Part shown: one piece after another, positions 22,035-34,100 of the stretch
Layout: every line of letters begins with the position of its first letter
How positions within the stretch are numbered: the stretch's first letter is position 1
Source of the DNA: Apostichopus parvimensis
Lineage: Eukaryota > Echinodermata > Holothuroidea > Aspidochirotida > Stichopodidae
Assembly: GCA_000934455.1 (NCBI GenBank)
Contig: KN890256.1
Span: 1 to 51,123, forward strand
DNA: 51,123 nucleotides
Direction: 5' to 3'
Notes under the pieces: model-generated
Told to the model about the DNA's origin: nothing
The model's database searches: none
What the model saw: the letters and a program-made list of their open reading frames with translations, nothing else
Program-made: the position numbers and the translations under genes

Positions 22035-22044
22035 TTTATTTATT
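22035..22044 (-). terminator. Candidate polyadenylation signal (AATAAATAAA)
   Basis: Two overlapping AATAAA hexamers on the minus strand, downstream of the MANSC stop codon. Confidence 0.4.
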
Positions 22045-25000
22045 TTAACCTCAAAATTAACAACAGATTTTTTATTTTATTTCACTATACTTAGTAATTT
22101 GAACTTTAAAAGTCTGCTCAATTCTCTACAGGAAGCACACAACATCCTATCTTTGAAATAATTTCTATAGATAAGGTATTAAAGATCAATTGATTCCTGA
22201 CATGAGTATTAAGTAAGGCACTGGGTTAAAAATGATGACTGTTCATAAAGAACTAATAAATAAATTACATTTTAATTGTAATAGCAAGAAAATTAGCAAT
22301 TGATCTAGCTCATAATTTACCTATAAATGGTTACATGGAAGACAGTCAGTACACACGCACACAAAGATAAAGGGGGAACACGATGAGAAAATTAGAAGAA
22401 ATAAAAAAGTCAATTATGAAAATAAAGTCATCATTGTGATTTTCTTTTTTAACTTTTTAGGGAAAAACAATTGGATCGGTGACGCATTGTGACATTTCTT
22501 TCAATACAAACTTTTAAGTACACAATTATGACAACAGGAATCAAACCAGTTTAATGCTCAATTCATCCCACAAATGGACCCCTCCCCCGCCCGCCCCCAA
22601 CAAAAAGCCAAAACAGTTGGGCAAAAAAGTTTCATATTCTGTCAATTCATAATTCACTGCATCATTGAGAGACTTTGGAGTAAGTAACAATCACAGGATG
22701 GTTTGTAGATATGAAAATATTACTTTTAGACAATAAAAATTCTGCTTGAAGATATACTGTACATGAAAACACCATATGGCATAAACAAAATAAATATAAT
22801 TTAAGTAAAACCATTAATTATACTTCACAACAACAGAAGCCAACAGAAGCCAAGAATATGACCACAGAGCTGACAATTAGCAGTAGTATCAAAAATCATA
22901 TAAATACCACAATTTTTAATAAAGGAATTTTATTTTAAGTATTTTCACAGATAATCTCTTGCAGCGCAGTTAAATAACATAAAAAAATATTTTATAGTTC
23001 ATAGATTCTTCTCATTATTAGTGTAAAGAATGAAAAGCAGTTGCTTACAAAATGTTGTGACCATTATTTTGTGACTAAAATATTGATTTTTAAGAACATA
23101 AATAAAATACAACTTCCATACTTGACAGGAGAGTACAGAGAAAGGTGCCCAGGCATCAACAAAAAAAATAAAAATAGAAATGTTGTTTAATGAAAATGGT
23201 GCCAAATGCTATGAAACAAGATGACCAATGCAAAGCCAGAAAAAAAAATGAAAAATGAAATATATAAAAATGACGACACAGTTCAAAAGAATGGACTGAA
23301 ATTCAGATGGAGAAGAATGGGTACAATACTCATCTATTATCTGTGATAACGTTCTTTGTCTAGCAAACTGTGGACTAAAATATAACTTAATGAATATTCA
23401 TGATTCACTAGCATTATTGCACTACTACTTTTATAAACGATTAGATTTTGAGATTCTTTTTTTTAAATAACTTGATCAATTTTCAAATTAATAGGATATT
23501 TACAAATCTTATGATTTAATTCTGATATTACTGCCAATTATTGCACGATATTATTACGAAAATTTTTGTAAATTAATTTGAATTAAATTATCCAATTTTT
23601 AATTATTGAATTATTGGAAGCCCATAATACGGATGGCCGACTGTGGTAGGGCCTTTAAAGTTTGATTCAATGTCGCTATTCTCCTCACTGTGCCTTCCTT
23701 TCCCCTTCCCAACCCCAAGACCCCCTCCTGAGACCTTTTAAATGCATCTGACATATGGGGCCAGTCCAAAAGTTAAAAAAAAAAAAAAAAATTTGCGCTT
23801 CAAAATTTTGTCACTTTCGGTTTTAAAATATAATAGGGATCATCTGCTCACCAATTGCTACCAACACACCAAGTTCAAAGTTCAAGCAACATTTACATCT
23901 TGAGACATCGTGTTTACAAGGTTTTCAGCCTTTGAACGCTGGTGACCTCAAGTAACCTTTGACCTCAATGAAAAGGGATACAGAACAATCTTTAACCGGA
24001 ACAATATTACTGAAGTTTATCACTTTCTTGAAATGGGAGAAAAATCAAAGGAAGGAATTGAACTGTTCAGTGCAAAAAGCAAAGTAGCGGAAAGGAACTT
24101 TGGTACATGCTCTTACAAAATTAAGTAAACATAGAGGGCAGTATTCTACCAATAAATGTTTAATTACAAAATTGATTATAAAAAGAAAACAATTGGCAAC
24201 TGACAAAAAAAGAAAATTGGACTGTGTCAAGTTTTGGCTTGGTGTGACCTTAAGTTACTGATACACTTGGTACTAAACATTTTTTTTTTTCGTTTTGGAA
24301 GAAAGACTCATGAAAATATCAGATTAGCAAGTTAAATAAAAAAAGGCAACATTTTAGTAACCAAACTGTGGACACTGAAGAAGTGATTATATGAAAGCTG
24401 TTTATCCTAAGGCAGGGAATTACTTTTCACAATCTAAATGTTTGAAGTACAAATGCAGATATTTTGCAGGGAGTATGCAAGTTGGCAGGAGTTGTTTTTC
24501 AAGGGATATATAACTTCAAAGAAAAAAAATATTGTATTCCCAAAATATTTTAACTCATCTGAGAAGAGATGAAAATGAGATGAAAAATTCAGAAAACCCA
24601 GGCTGTGAAAGTGGGAAAGGCAGGAAGGATATAAAGAGAAAAATAAGAACTGATGCTATTAAAGGATAGTAAAATTATGGCCAAACGGCACTTTTAGACA
24701 AAATTCCATGTTCATATACAATTGTCTTGGAAACAGGTTATCTTTCTGCAGTTCGAATTTCTTTTCAAGATATCAATCTCTACTTTTTTTCTTTTTGTGA
24801 AAGTCATTAAAGCTCCTTTCACAAAAAATTTCAGGATTACATCATCTCCTATATCCTGGCCTGTGTCATGTTAATCCATTTGACTTTGAAGTTTCAGGTC
24901 ATAAAACTTTGAAGTTTGAGAAATGTTTTCCTGAAAAATTTTACACAAAAAAAAAAACAACACAATCAAGAAAAAATTCTAAATTAATGCTATAAAAGAA

Positions 25001-28000
25001 ATCACCATCACCACATAAAAAGGTTAGAAATATTTGAGTTTCATGACGTTACTTTCTTTAAAATCCAATTGATTTCAACCATAAAAACTTCTAGTTAATT
25101 CAACTAACGTTTAAGAAATAATTTTTCTTTTTTAATAATCTACCTTCCTTTTTAGATGTCAATTGTGACCGTTAATCAGGGGACCTACGTTCTTCAGCCT
25201 CAGAATTTGAAGATCAGAACCAGATTTTGAGATCAGAAAAGAAAAACATGTGAAATTAACGTGTTTGGTAAACAATATGCTGGAAGAAATAATCCAAGCT
25301 GAAATGAAGAGATTTAATTTCCCTTGAAGTGATACAAAAAGAAAATTTGTTCATGCTCGAAACCAATTTTTTTTTGGGGGGGAGGGGGGGGTAGCTCACC
25401 GCACTTTTTAATGGAGATGGCGATCTGCAAAAACAATTGTAAAATTCTGTCAATTACATTTTTATTTCCAAAATAAATGATTCTGTAGATGAAAATTTCC
25501 CAAACCAGAGATGAAAAATTTGGATAAATTTACACAATACCATAATTTCTGTTAATGATACATTCTCTATGAATAATGCTGTATTGAGAAATTCCAAATT
25601 TTGTCAAACAGGGTGTTATTTCCACAACTTTTAAATGTAAGCTTCACGGCATGAATACATTTTGGATTTACACAATATTTTGTGTTACAAACACCCTTTT
25701 TTTTGGGAGGGGGGTGAAGGAGGGGGGTGAAGGAGGGGGAGACAGTACAGTACTGTGGTATAATATCTGACCTTGGCTATTTTGTTGGGGGTGTGACTGT
25801 ATTGGGGGAGTGGGGGGGGGGAGGATTCTGTCAAAATGTTGTTGTTTAAATATCAATTTCTTAATATTTTTAGAGCTTCTGAAGTAATGATTTTTCAATT
25901 TCTGGTATCTGGGTCATATGCATACCATTTAAGGTGAACATTGAGTTGTGATATGATACAAGCATATGAAAATTAAGTTTTATGGGAAATTATGGAATGA
26001 TGGTATTTTTGAAATAAAATTGTAAGCTTTGAATCAATCTTCCACCAAAGAAGCTTGAAAGAAAAGGGAAAATATTACCCCACATATAAAAACATTAAAA
26101 GAAGATCTTAGTTTATAATTTAATAATTTGTTAATAAGTTTATAATTTGACTGCTAAATACTGACTATTAGATATACTTCTCAAAACTCATAAAAAAAAA
26201 GTGTAAAGGTTTTGCTGCTTTGACAGCTTAAATGAGAGTTTTTCACAAGCTGTAAATTTTGATAAATTAGACCTATACATCCCTACATTTGTCTAAGCCC
26301 CTGTCAAAGTTGGGTTCAGAATTTTAAAGAATATTTCTTGCAGTTGCCGAATAATTTTATTTTCATATGACTGAAATATGATAAACCAAACTACTTGTGT
26401 GAGAGAGAGAGGTGGGGGGGGGGGAGAAAAAAGTGATATGTTTGAGACTTGTGTAGTTATGAGGAAATGATGTCAGTGAATTGTGTGATCCATCAGATGA
26501 CATTTTAAAGAATGTAAAGCTAGAGGAAATTTAAAAAAAAAAGGATTTTTGACTTCTTTGATTGTTAAAAAAAAGAAAAATTGATAAACCAATCTTGTGC
26601 TTTCTTGTACCATCTCTTATGATCCTGCAACGAGAAAAAGACAACGGGAACGGAACGTTACACGGCTAACGAGATGGAGCCAGGTTGGGAATTCAGGTAC
26701 TCAGACTGACTTTGCCATCAACCAATGTCTGTTAATAGGAAGCATCAGCCTAATTTAATTTTTCTGGATTTATGACCCAAGATATGATTTTGACCTTAAT
26801 ATTCAACCAATGCCTGTTATAGCCAACTATACAGATTGACAACACTAGGTCTGATTCTCAAAAAAAAAAATGCAAATGACATCAGTAAATTTGGCCTTTC
26901 TTACTTATTTTGGTAGCCTACTCTTTTGATACCGGGTTGGAAACTCCAAGTTTGTAAGCTAAACTCAGCACTTTTTTTCAAAAAAATTCTGGTTATTATT
27001 AATAGTCTCATAATGGTAAATCATACTATACCAAGCATGAGGCAGCCGAATTTTCACCTCCAAAGTTCAAATACTGATGTAACCATAGAAACTTCTTCCA
27101 ATACAAACAAAAACATTCAAACTTAACACCACCATTATATCAAACAAAGGTGTGCAGACTGCACATTTAAACAACATTTTTGATAATAAAACTTTGCAAA
27201 AGGCTTTTGCTGTTGTCAAATTGACTATTCCAGGAAAAATTTCAGTTGAATTCTGAGAGAAAAAAAACCCAACTTTTTCAAAAAAAAAGGGGATCTCCCT
27301 TCCCTGTATCTGAAAATTTACGTTTTGGACGAAACATCAAACGTTTCACATCAAGAGACATACCTTAATTTAACAAAACTTTTTGGCAATTTCCCAATTA
27401 CCAGTTATCAGAAGAGTTCTGCAAGCATTCCAATTCTAATAATGACGGCAGAGAAACTGCATACTTTGCTCTGTGGGGTTTGGCAGATTTAGCCGCTGGC
27501 TAAGTACGAAAGATCCAGACACACTGAGGTATATTCTGGTAACCATAGTAACGTATCTAAATTTATTTCTCTGAATGAAGTCCTATTGGGGTGTTTCAGT
27601 ATCCTAACATGCTGCTATAAAGTAACAGATGTAAGGTTTTTACATTCTGTTAACCTAGCTTTATTCAACTTTCATATATCATTAACTAGGTTGGACCCAC
27701 CTACTATTTACACCCCTCATTTCAAGTAGCTAAAAGTTGTTATAACCTGGCATTGGTTATTGTAAATAAACTACTGTGTCGTCAAAGAACTCTGCAGAAA
27801 ATTAGCTTGGACTTTCAAGCTGCGGAAATGTTGGTTGAGCTCAAATTCGACAAAGAGTAGTGATCAATTTATCAAATCTAGTTGATTAATCGACGAGGAT
27901 ACAGTTTTTACATCACGTTTTGTGTCATACATTGCCACACTACAGATGTCGCTGCTCAAATTTTGCGTGCTTCGCTTCACGAACCGAGCGAAGCGGTTTG

Positions 28001-28041
28001 TAAAACCATCGTAAAATCGGTAAGAAAAATGAAATGATTTA
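22035..28041 (-). other. Candidate long 3' UTR of the MANSC gene
   Basis: About 6 kb after the stop codon with no exon of another gene and none of the dispersed repeats that crowd the introns. Very A/T-rich. Two overlapping AATAAA signals on the minus strand at 22035-22044 could end the message. This is inference: an earlier poly(A) site or a non-coding spacer is equally possible. Confidence 0.35.
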
Positions 28042-28181
28042 TCATGAATACATGCCATTAATAAGATAATCCACTTTGTTGTAATGTCTTCTCTGGTAGG
28101 CTTCGTACCATCTTCTACTGAGGACGATCATCACTATGACGACCAGAACGATTCCGAGGGCCAGGGATAGTATCAGGATGA
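28042..28181 (-). CDS. MANSC gene exon 6: membrane span, tail and stop
   Basis: After acceptor ttttccgcag: a 21-residue hydrophobic span (FILILSLALGIVLVVIVMIV and one Leu), stop-transfer SRRW, and a tail with YEAYQRRHYNKVDYLINGMY. TGA at 28042-28044. The tyrosines in the tail could be signalling or sorting sites. Confidence 0.9.
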
Positions 28182-31100
28182 CTGCGGAAAATATCGAAAA
28201 GAAATCACTGAATGTTACCGTGTTGAGGATTGGCCGACAAATCAGGCCACTCATACATTGTTCATTGCCACGCTTGTGGTCGCCACTCAGTGGCGGAGCG
28301 TCTATACAGTCAGGGGGGCGGATGCCCCCCTGACGGACTCAAATGGACTGCTGGCGCCCTATTCAGCTTTTTAACACTTTTTACTTATTCGCAATTATTG
28401 ACTTTATTTATTGCGCTCTCATCTACCTATTGACATTTGTCACATTTTGCTGGCGATGACACCTATTTATTCTTCGTTTATCTGCAAATTAGCAAGGCCT
28501 GGAAAGGGTAATTTTCGGCGATCTAGGGAGTATCTTCACTCAAAAAATTTCTGTATGCTCCGCGCCAACCTGTGGTGGCGCTCCGCTTAGATAGTGTCGA
28601 AAGCGCCCCTACAGACCATTCTCGACCCCCCTGACCAATACCCCTAGCTCCGCCACTGTCGCCACTATAGGATTCCATATGCAACTGCAGTCATCACTCT
28701 GGGATCTTTGGTTACAACTGCAAAAAAGCTCACATGTTCTTGTAGTTCATTTTCTAGCAGTCATCACTGTAGGATTCCAGACGTAGTAACTGAAAGTGAC
28801 TCAAACTTTCTTGAAGTGACCACTACAGGATTAGAGTTGCATACGAAAATATCTCAATCTTTATTGTAGTCATCACTACAGGATTCCAATTACAACTGAA
28901 AGTGACTCAAACTCTCTTTGAAGCGTGTGAAGACTCGGGCAAAAAGAAACGTCTAATGCCCGTAATCTGACCTAGTTTCGAATGAGGTGTAACAGAAACA
29001 CCACCATCGATCCCAGAAAATACACACACACAGCCTGCTACCATCGGTAATTAGACACTAGTGTACAGTCAGTTCATACAGCTGCCGTCAATACCCACAG
29101 CACAGTGTACAAACCATACAGCGATGGACATCTCAGGTCCAGCTAAAAATAACAAGGTATCACGTTTCATTACTGTACTGTCTGCGTTTTGTAGCGACAC
29201 GAACAAAACGTCACTTGCAAGCAACAGAAAGTTAACTTTTTCAGATGGCCGCACGCGGTTTGGGGCGAGTCTTCAATGCCTTTAAGTGACCACTATAGGA
29301 TTCTATCTGCAACTGAAAGTTAACTTGTACAATCTTTTAGTCCTTACTCTGGGCTCTTCAGTTGCAACTGCAAGTATCTCACACTTTCTTGTAGTTGTCA
29401 CTGTTGGAGTTCCAGTTACAACTGAAAGGTTGCATATTTTCATCATTTATGGCTTCAATTGCAAAGTGACCACTATAGGGTTCCAGTTGCAATGAAAGTA
29501 ACTCAAACTTTCTCTTAGTCATCACTATAGGATTCCAGTTGCAACTGACAATGACTCAAACTTTCTTGAAGTGACCACTATAGGATTCCAGTTGCAACTG
29601 CAAGTAACTTAAAACTGTCTTGTAGTCACTACTACAAGGATTTCCAGTTGTTACTGAAAGTAACTCAAAACTTTCTTGGGGTCACTACTCTAAGAGTTCC
29701 AGTTGTTTGAAAAATAACTCAAAATTACTTGAAGTCATCACTGTAGGATGTCCTGAAGTAAAAGTAGCATCTACAAGGATATCTCAATCTTAATCACTTT
29801 AAAGGCATTGAAGACTCGCCCCAAACCACGTGCCGCGCTCTGAAAAAGTTAACTTTCCGTTGCTTGCAAGTGAAATTTTCTTCTTGTCGCCACAAAATGC
29901 AGACAGTAATGAAATGTGATACCTTGTTATCTTGTATCTAGACCTCAGATGTCCATCGCTGCTATGTACACTGTGTTGTGGGTATTGACCCTAGCTGTAT
30001 GTACTGACTGTACACTAGTGTCTAATTACCAAATTTTTTCTGTAAAATGTCATACAAACTTACAATTATTCGTCTGAAAGGCAAAGATCTTGTGGGCATC
30101 GGCCGGAATATCTGACGTTGTAAAAGTCCCCTGAAGAGAATAAGAAGAAGAATCGTTTTTATTAACAATGTAAAAAGAAGCTTTCTCAATGGTTCTGATT
30201 GGGCACAGGGTGGCTCTATCACTATGAATATGTCAAGTGATGTATATACAAAGCATATGTATCACTAATTTTATGCATAGTAACAGTGGACCCTATCTAA
30301 ATCTAACNNNNNNNNNNNNNNNNNNNNNNNNNNNNNNNNNNNNNNNNNNNNNNNNNNTGTAGCGACACGAACAAAACGTCACTTGCAAGCAACAGAAAGT
30401 TAACTTTTTCAGATGGCCGCACACGGTTTGGGGCGAGTCTTCAATGCCTTCAAGTGACCACTATAGGATTCTATCTGCAACTGAAAGTTAACTTGTACAA
30501 TCTTTTAGTCCTTACTCTGGGCTCTTCAGTTGCAACTGCAAGTAACTCACACTTTCTTGTAGTTGTCACTGCTGGAGTTCCAGTTACAACTGAAAAGTAG
30601 CTCATTTTCTCATTTTCTTCAGGTATGATTCCAATTGCAAAACTGACCACTATAGGATTCCAGTTGCAATGAAAGTAACTCAAACTTTCTCATAGTCATC
30701 ACTATAAGATTTCCAGTTGCAACTGACAATGACTCAATCTTTCTTGAAGTGACCACTATAGGATTTCAGTTGCAACTGCAAGTAACTTAAACTGTTTTGT
30801 AGTTATTACTATAGGATTTCCAGTTGCAACTGAAAGTAACTGAAAACTTTCGAGTCACTACTCTTAGAGTTCCAGTTGTTTGAAAAATAACTCAAAATTA
30901 CTTGAAGTCATCACTGTAGGATGTCTTGAAGTAAAAGTAGCATCTTTTCCATGATATCTCAATCGTAATCACTTTAAGACATGCAGCACATCCATCTTTC
31001 AATCACATGCATGTGAACAGATTCATTAACACCCAATTTAGATGTTACATAAGAAAAACTCTGGCAATTGCCAGTTTCTGTAAAATTTGTTCCTCCACTG

Positions 31101-34100
31101 TCCCTCTTTGTCCCTCCACTGTTTATCTCCCACCTCTCCTCTTCCCCTGTTGGTTTCTTTCTTTCTTTCTTCTCTCCATCCCTTGTCTACTAATCCCCTT
31201 ACATCTATCTCTTTGTGTTCACCATGCTCATTAACCTGTCTGTATTCTGTGCGTGTTATTGTCCCATCTGTTACTGTTACTTGTCATTTAGCCTTTGAAG
31301 AAGATCCTGCTAGGATCGAAACGTCAGGCCAACTTCCTTTTACACATTCTGTAAAATGTAATACAAACTTACAATTATTTGTCTGAAAGGCAAAGATCTT
31401 GTGGGCATCGGCCGGAATATCTGACGTTGTAAAAGTCTCCTGAAGAGAATAAGAAGAAGAATCATTTTTATTAACAATGTAAAAAGAAGCTGTGGCAATG
31501 GTTCTGATTGGGCACAGGGTAGCTCTATCACTATGAATATGTCAAGTGATGTATACACAAAGCATATGTATCACTAATTTTATGCATAGTAACAGTGGAC
31601 CCTATCTAAATCTAACAGCTCCGGGTTTGGTTGCTAAGCACTACAAACACATTCATGTCACTTGAGATGTCACACTCACTAACTTGAGCTGTCACACTCC
31701 CTAACAAGAGATGTCACTCTCACCAACACGAGATGTCACTTACTAACTTGAGATGTCACACTCACTAACACGAGATGTCACACCGACTAACACAAGATAT
31801 CACACTCACTTACACGAGATGTCACACTCACGAACACGAGATGTCCGTCACTAACTTGGGATGTCACACCCACTAACACGAGATATCACACTCACTAACT
31901 TGAGATGTCACACTCACTAACACGAGATGTCACAATCACTAACTTGAGATGTCACACTCACTAACTTGAGATGTCACACTAACTATGTGATGTCACATTA
32001 CTTACACCATGTTACATTTAGCTAACGATATCAATCACATCCTTTTAATTTGGTTCAAAAGTATGCCTTTCTTGTTGTCCTTCTTTTATATTTGGTTTCG
32101 AAAAAGAATCAGCAAATTAATGCATTAAACAAAGACTGAAACAACGACAGCTTGTGCTTTCATTTAACAAAAAAGTACCTTGTTGTTGAATAATCATTTC
32201 CAATTATTAAATAAAATCATTTTGAATGATATTTAAAAACTATGGGATAAAAACCCCGAGATGATCTAATCAGTCAGGAATGGTATATATTGTTATCTGT
32301 TATTGTATTTTATTTAACAGAATAGTTCTACTGTGACTCACGTTTGCTTGTTCCTCTGTTGTTTTCGTCACGTATGCCTCCTCTGTTTTATGCGATTCGT
32401 CGCCTCCACCCTCCTCTGTGGAAGGCTCTTGGCTCTTCTCCGTACTCTCTTTCCCCTTGGGTGTCGCTGAAGTGACCTCCGTCTCCTGTTTCGGCGTTGC
32501 TGTTGTAGACAACACCAATGCTTCCGTCTCTTTCTTCAGTGTTGTGGACTCTGCTTTTGTCGATGTCGTCGTACCAGTCGTTGAGACCGTTTTGGTCGAT
32601 TCTGCCTTCGGCGTGGTTTCAGCTTTCGGAGTTGTGGTTTCAGGTTTGGTCGTCGATTCTTCCATCGGTGCTGTGGGTGTGGTCGATGGCTCCGCAGCTG
32701 GCGTTGAGCCAGCTTTGGTCGTGGTCTCCTCGCTTGTCACCGATTGCGACGGAGTTTCTGCTTTCGGCGTCGTCTGTTTTGTAGACGTCTCGACGCTTGT
32801 CGTCCCTCCTTCGGTACTTGCAGTGGTCGCAGACTGTCCTGCCGTGCTTATACTCCCTGCTAACGTGGTGGCCTTAACCGTCGTCGCAGTCGTGACTTTT
32901 GCGGATGATTCTTTCTCAGCAGTCGACGGTGACTTGTCCTGGGGGAGGGTTACGCTGGTGTCTACGATGACGAGATCATCCCTCTTGGGTGTAGTTGGAC
33001 TCTCCGTCGGTTTGGCGGTTGTCGACGGCGTTGACTCGACTCCTTTGGTGGACGGCTTTTCCGTAGGCTGCTGTTCTGGTTTGTTTGAAGCCTGTTTTTC
33101 GGTTGAAGGTGTTGGACTCGTCTCTCCATTCTCATTGCCAGATAGTTCTTTCTCATCGAGGTTGGTTTTGGGTGCTGAATAAAGATAATAGCATGTTATC
33201 AAGGCAAAAGGGAAAGATTGGGCTACTGAGGTTGTGCCAACATGCGATGTTGACTATACGTAGGCAAACCCTGGCACACATTTCTTTTGGGAAATTTTGC
33301 CACCAAGTCATCTTACCTGACTTACACGGAATGGATAGGACATTTTTAGTACATGCCGTATATATATATATATATATAGATATATATATATATAACAGAG
33401 TCTGGTCCTTGTTGGCCAAGCAAATACAAGATTAGCTTCTTAAACAAGCTGGTGAATGAATTTTAACTTGGTTCTTGGATAGGTTTCTTAAACACGCCGG
33501 AGCATGAACGATACGGTTCTTGGACCGCACTGACTTTAGAGACCCTACCACAGGATTGAAAGGGATGGGGGACAGGGGTGCAGGGGTCAATGCAATGTTC
33601 AAATGTGTAGAAAGAACCAACTATGGCTGCATCATGCCCACATGGAGATCATTGCTGTCAGGGGTCCTGGACTCCCAGTGTGTTACTGGTAGCATAATTT
33701 TGGGATTACGATTCTTAACCACACTGAAGGGAGTATTTGTGATTTACTAGAGTTTTCTGCCTCCAAACCCTCAGTAACAACCCCATCATAAAACCAACTA
33801 GTCCATCCGTCTAGAAACAGCAAGCTAGTATATATACATACTGTATCTCCTGCAGGTCTGTTTGGCTGGTGGAACTAGTGTTACTTTACAAGCAAGCATT
33901 CATGAGCATGTGTTCTTTTGAGGTGTGACTAGCCTTGCAAATTCTCAGAGATGTAGTGTACAGTCAGTACATACAGCTGCGGTCAATACCCACAGCACAG
34001 TGTACAAATGGTACAGCAATGGACATCTCAGGTCCAGCTAAAGATAACAAGGTATCACGTTTCATTACTGTCTGCATTTTGTAGCGACAAACAGAAAACT

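Larger units (their letters stand above)
29190..30307. repeat. Duplicated segment A (MANSC exon 5), left of gap
   Basis: Matches 30358-31617: the first base after the gap corresponds to 29190, and the last base before the gap to 31617. The copies differ by substitutions, indels and the transposon each carries. Confidence 0.92.
30358..31617. repeat. Duplicated segment B (MANSC exon 5), right of gap
   Basis: Partner of 29190-30307, with the 50-bp minisatellite, a different insertion at about 30975-31345, and exon 5 with one amino-acid change. Confidence 0.92.

Noticed and set aside
31640..31995. Possible CRISPR-like array (regular short repeats)
   Set aside because: Units of 21-23 bp adjoin directly with no unique spacers, in a eukaryotic intron; it is a minisatellite.
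32418..33182. Long plus-strand open frame (254 codons), hydrophobic and valine-rich
   Set aside because: It is the antisense of the Thr/Ser/Pro stalk exon of the MANSC gene; repeated ACN, TCN and CCN codons leave the opposite strand open. It has no splice or start context.
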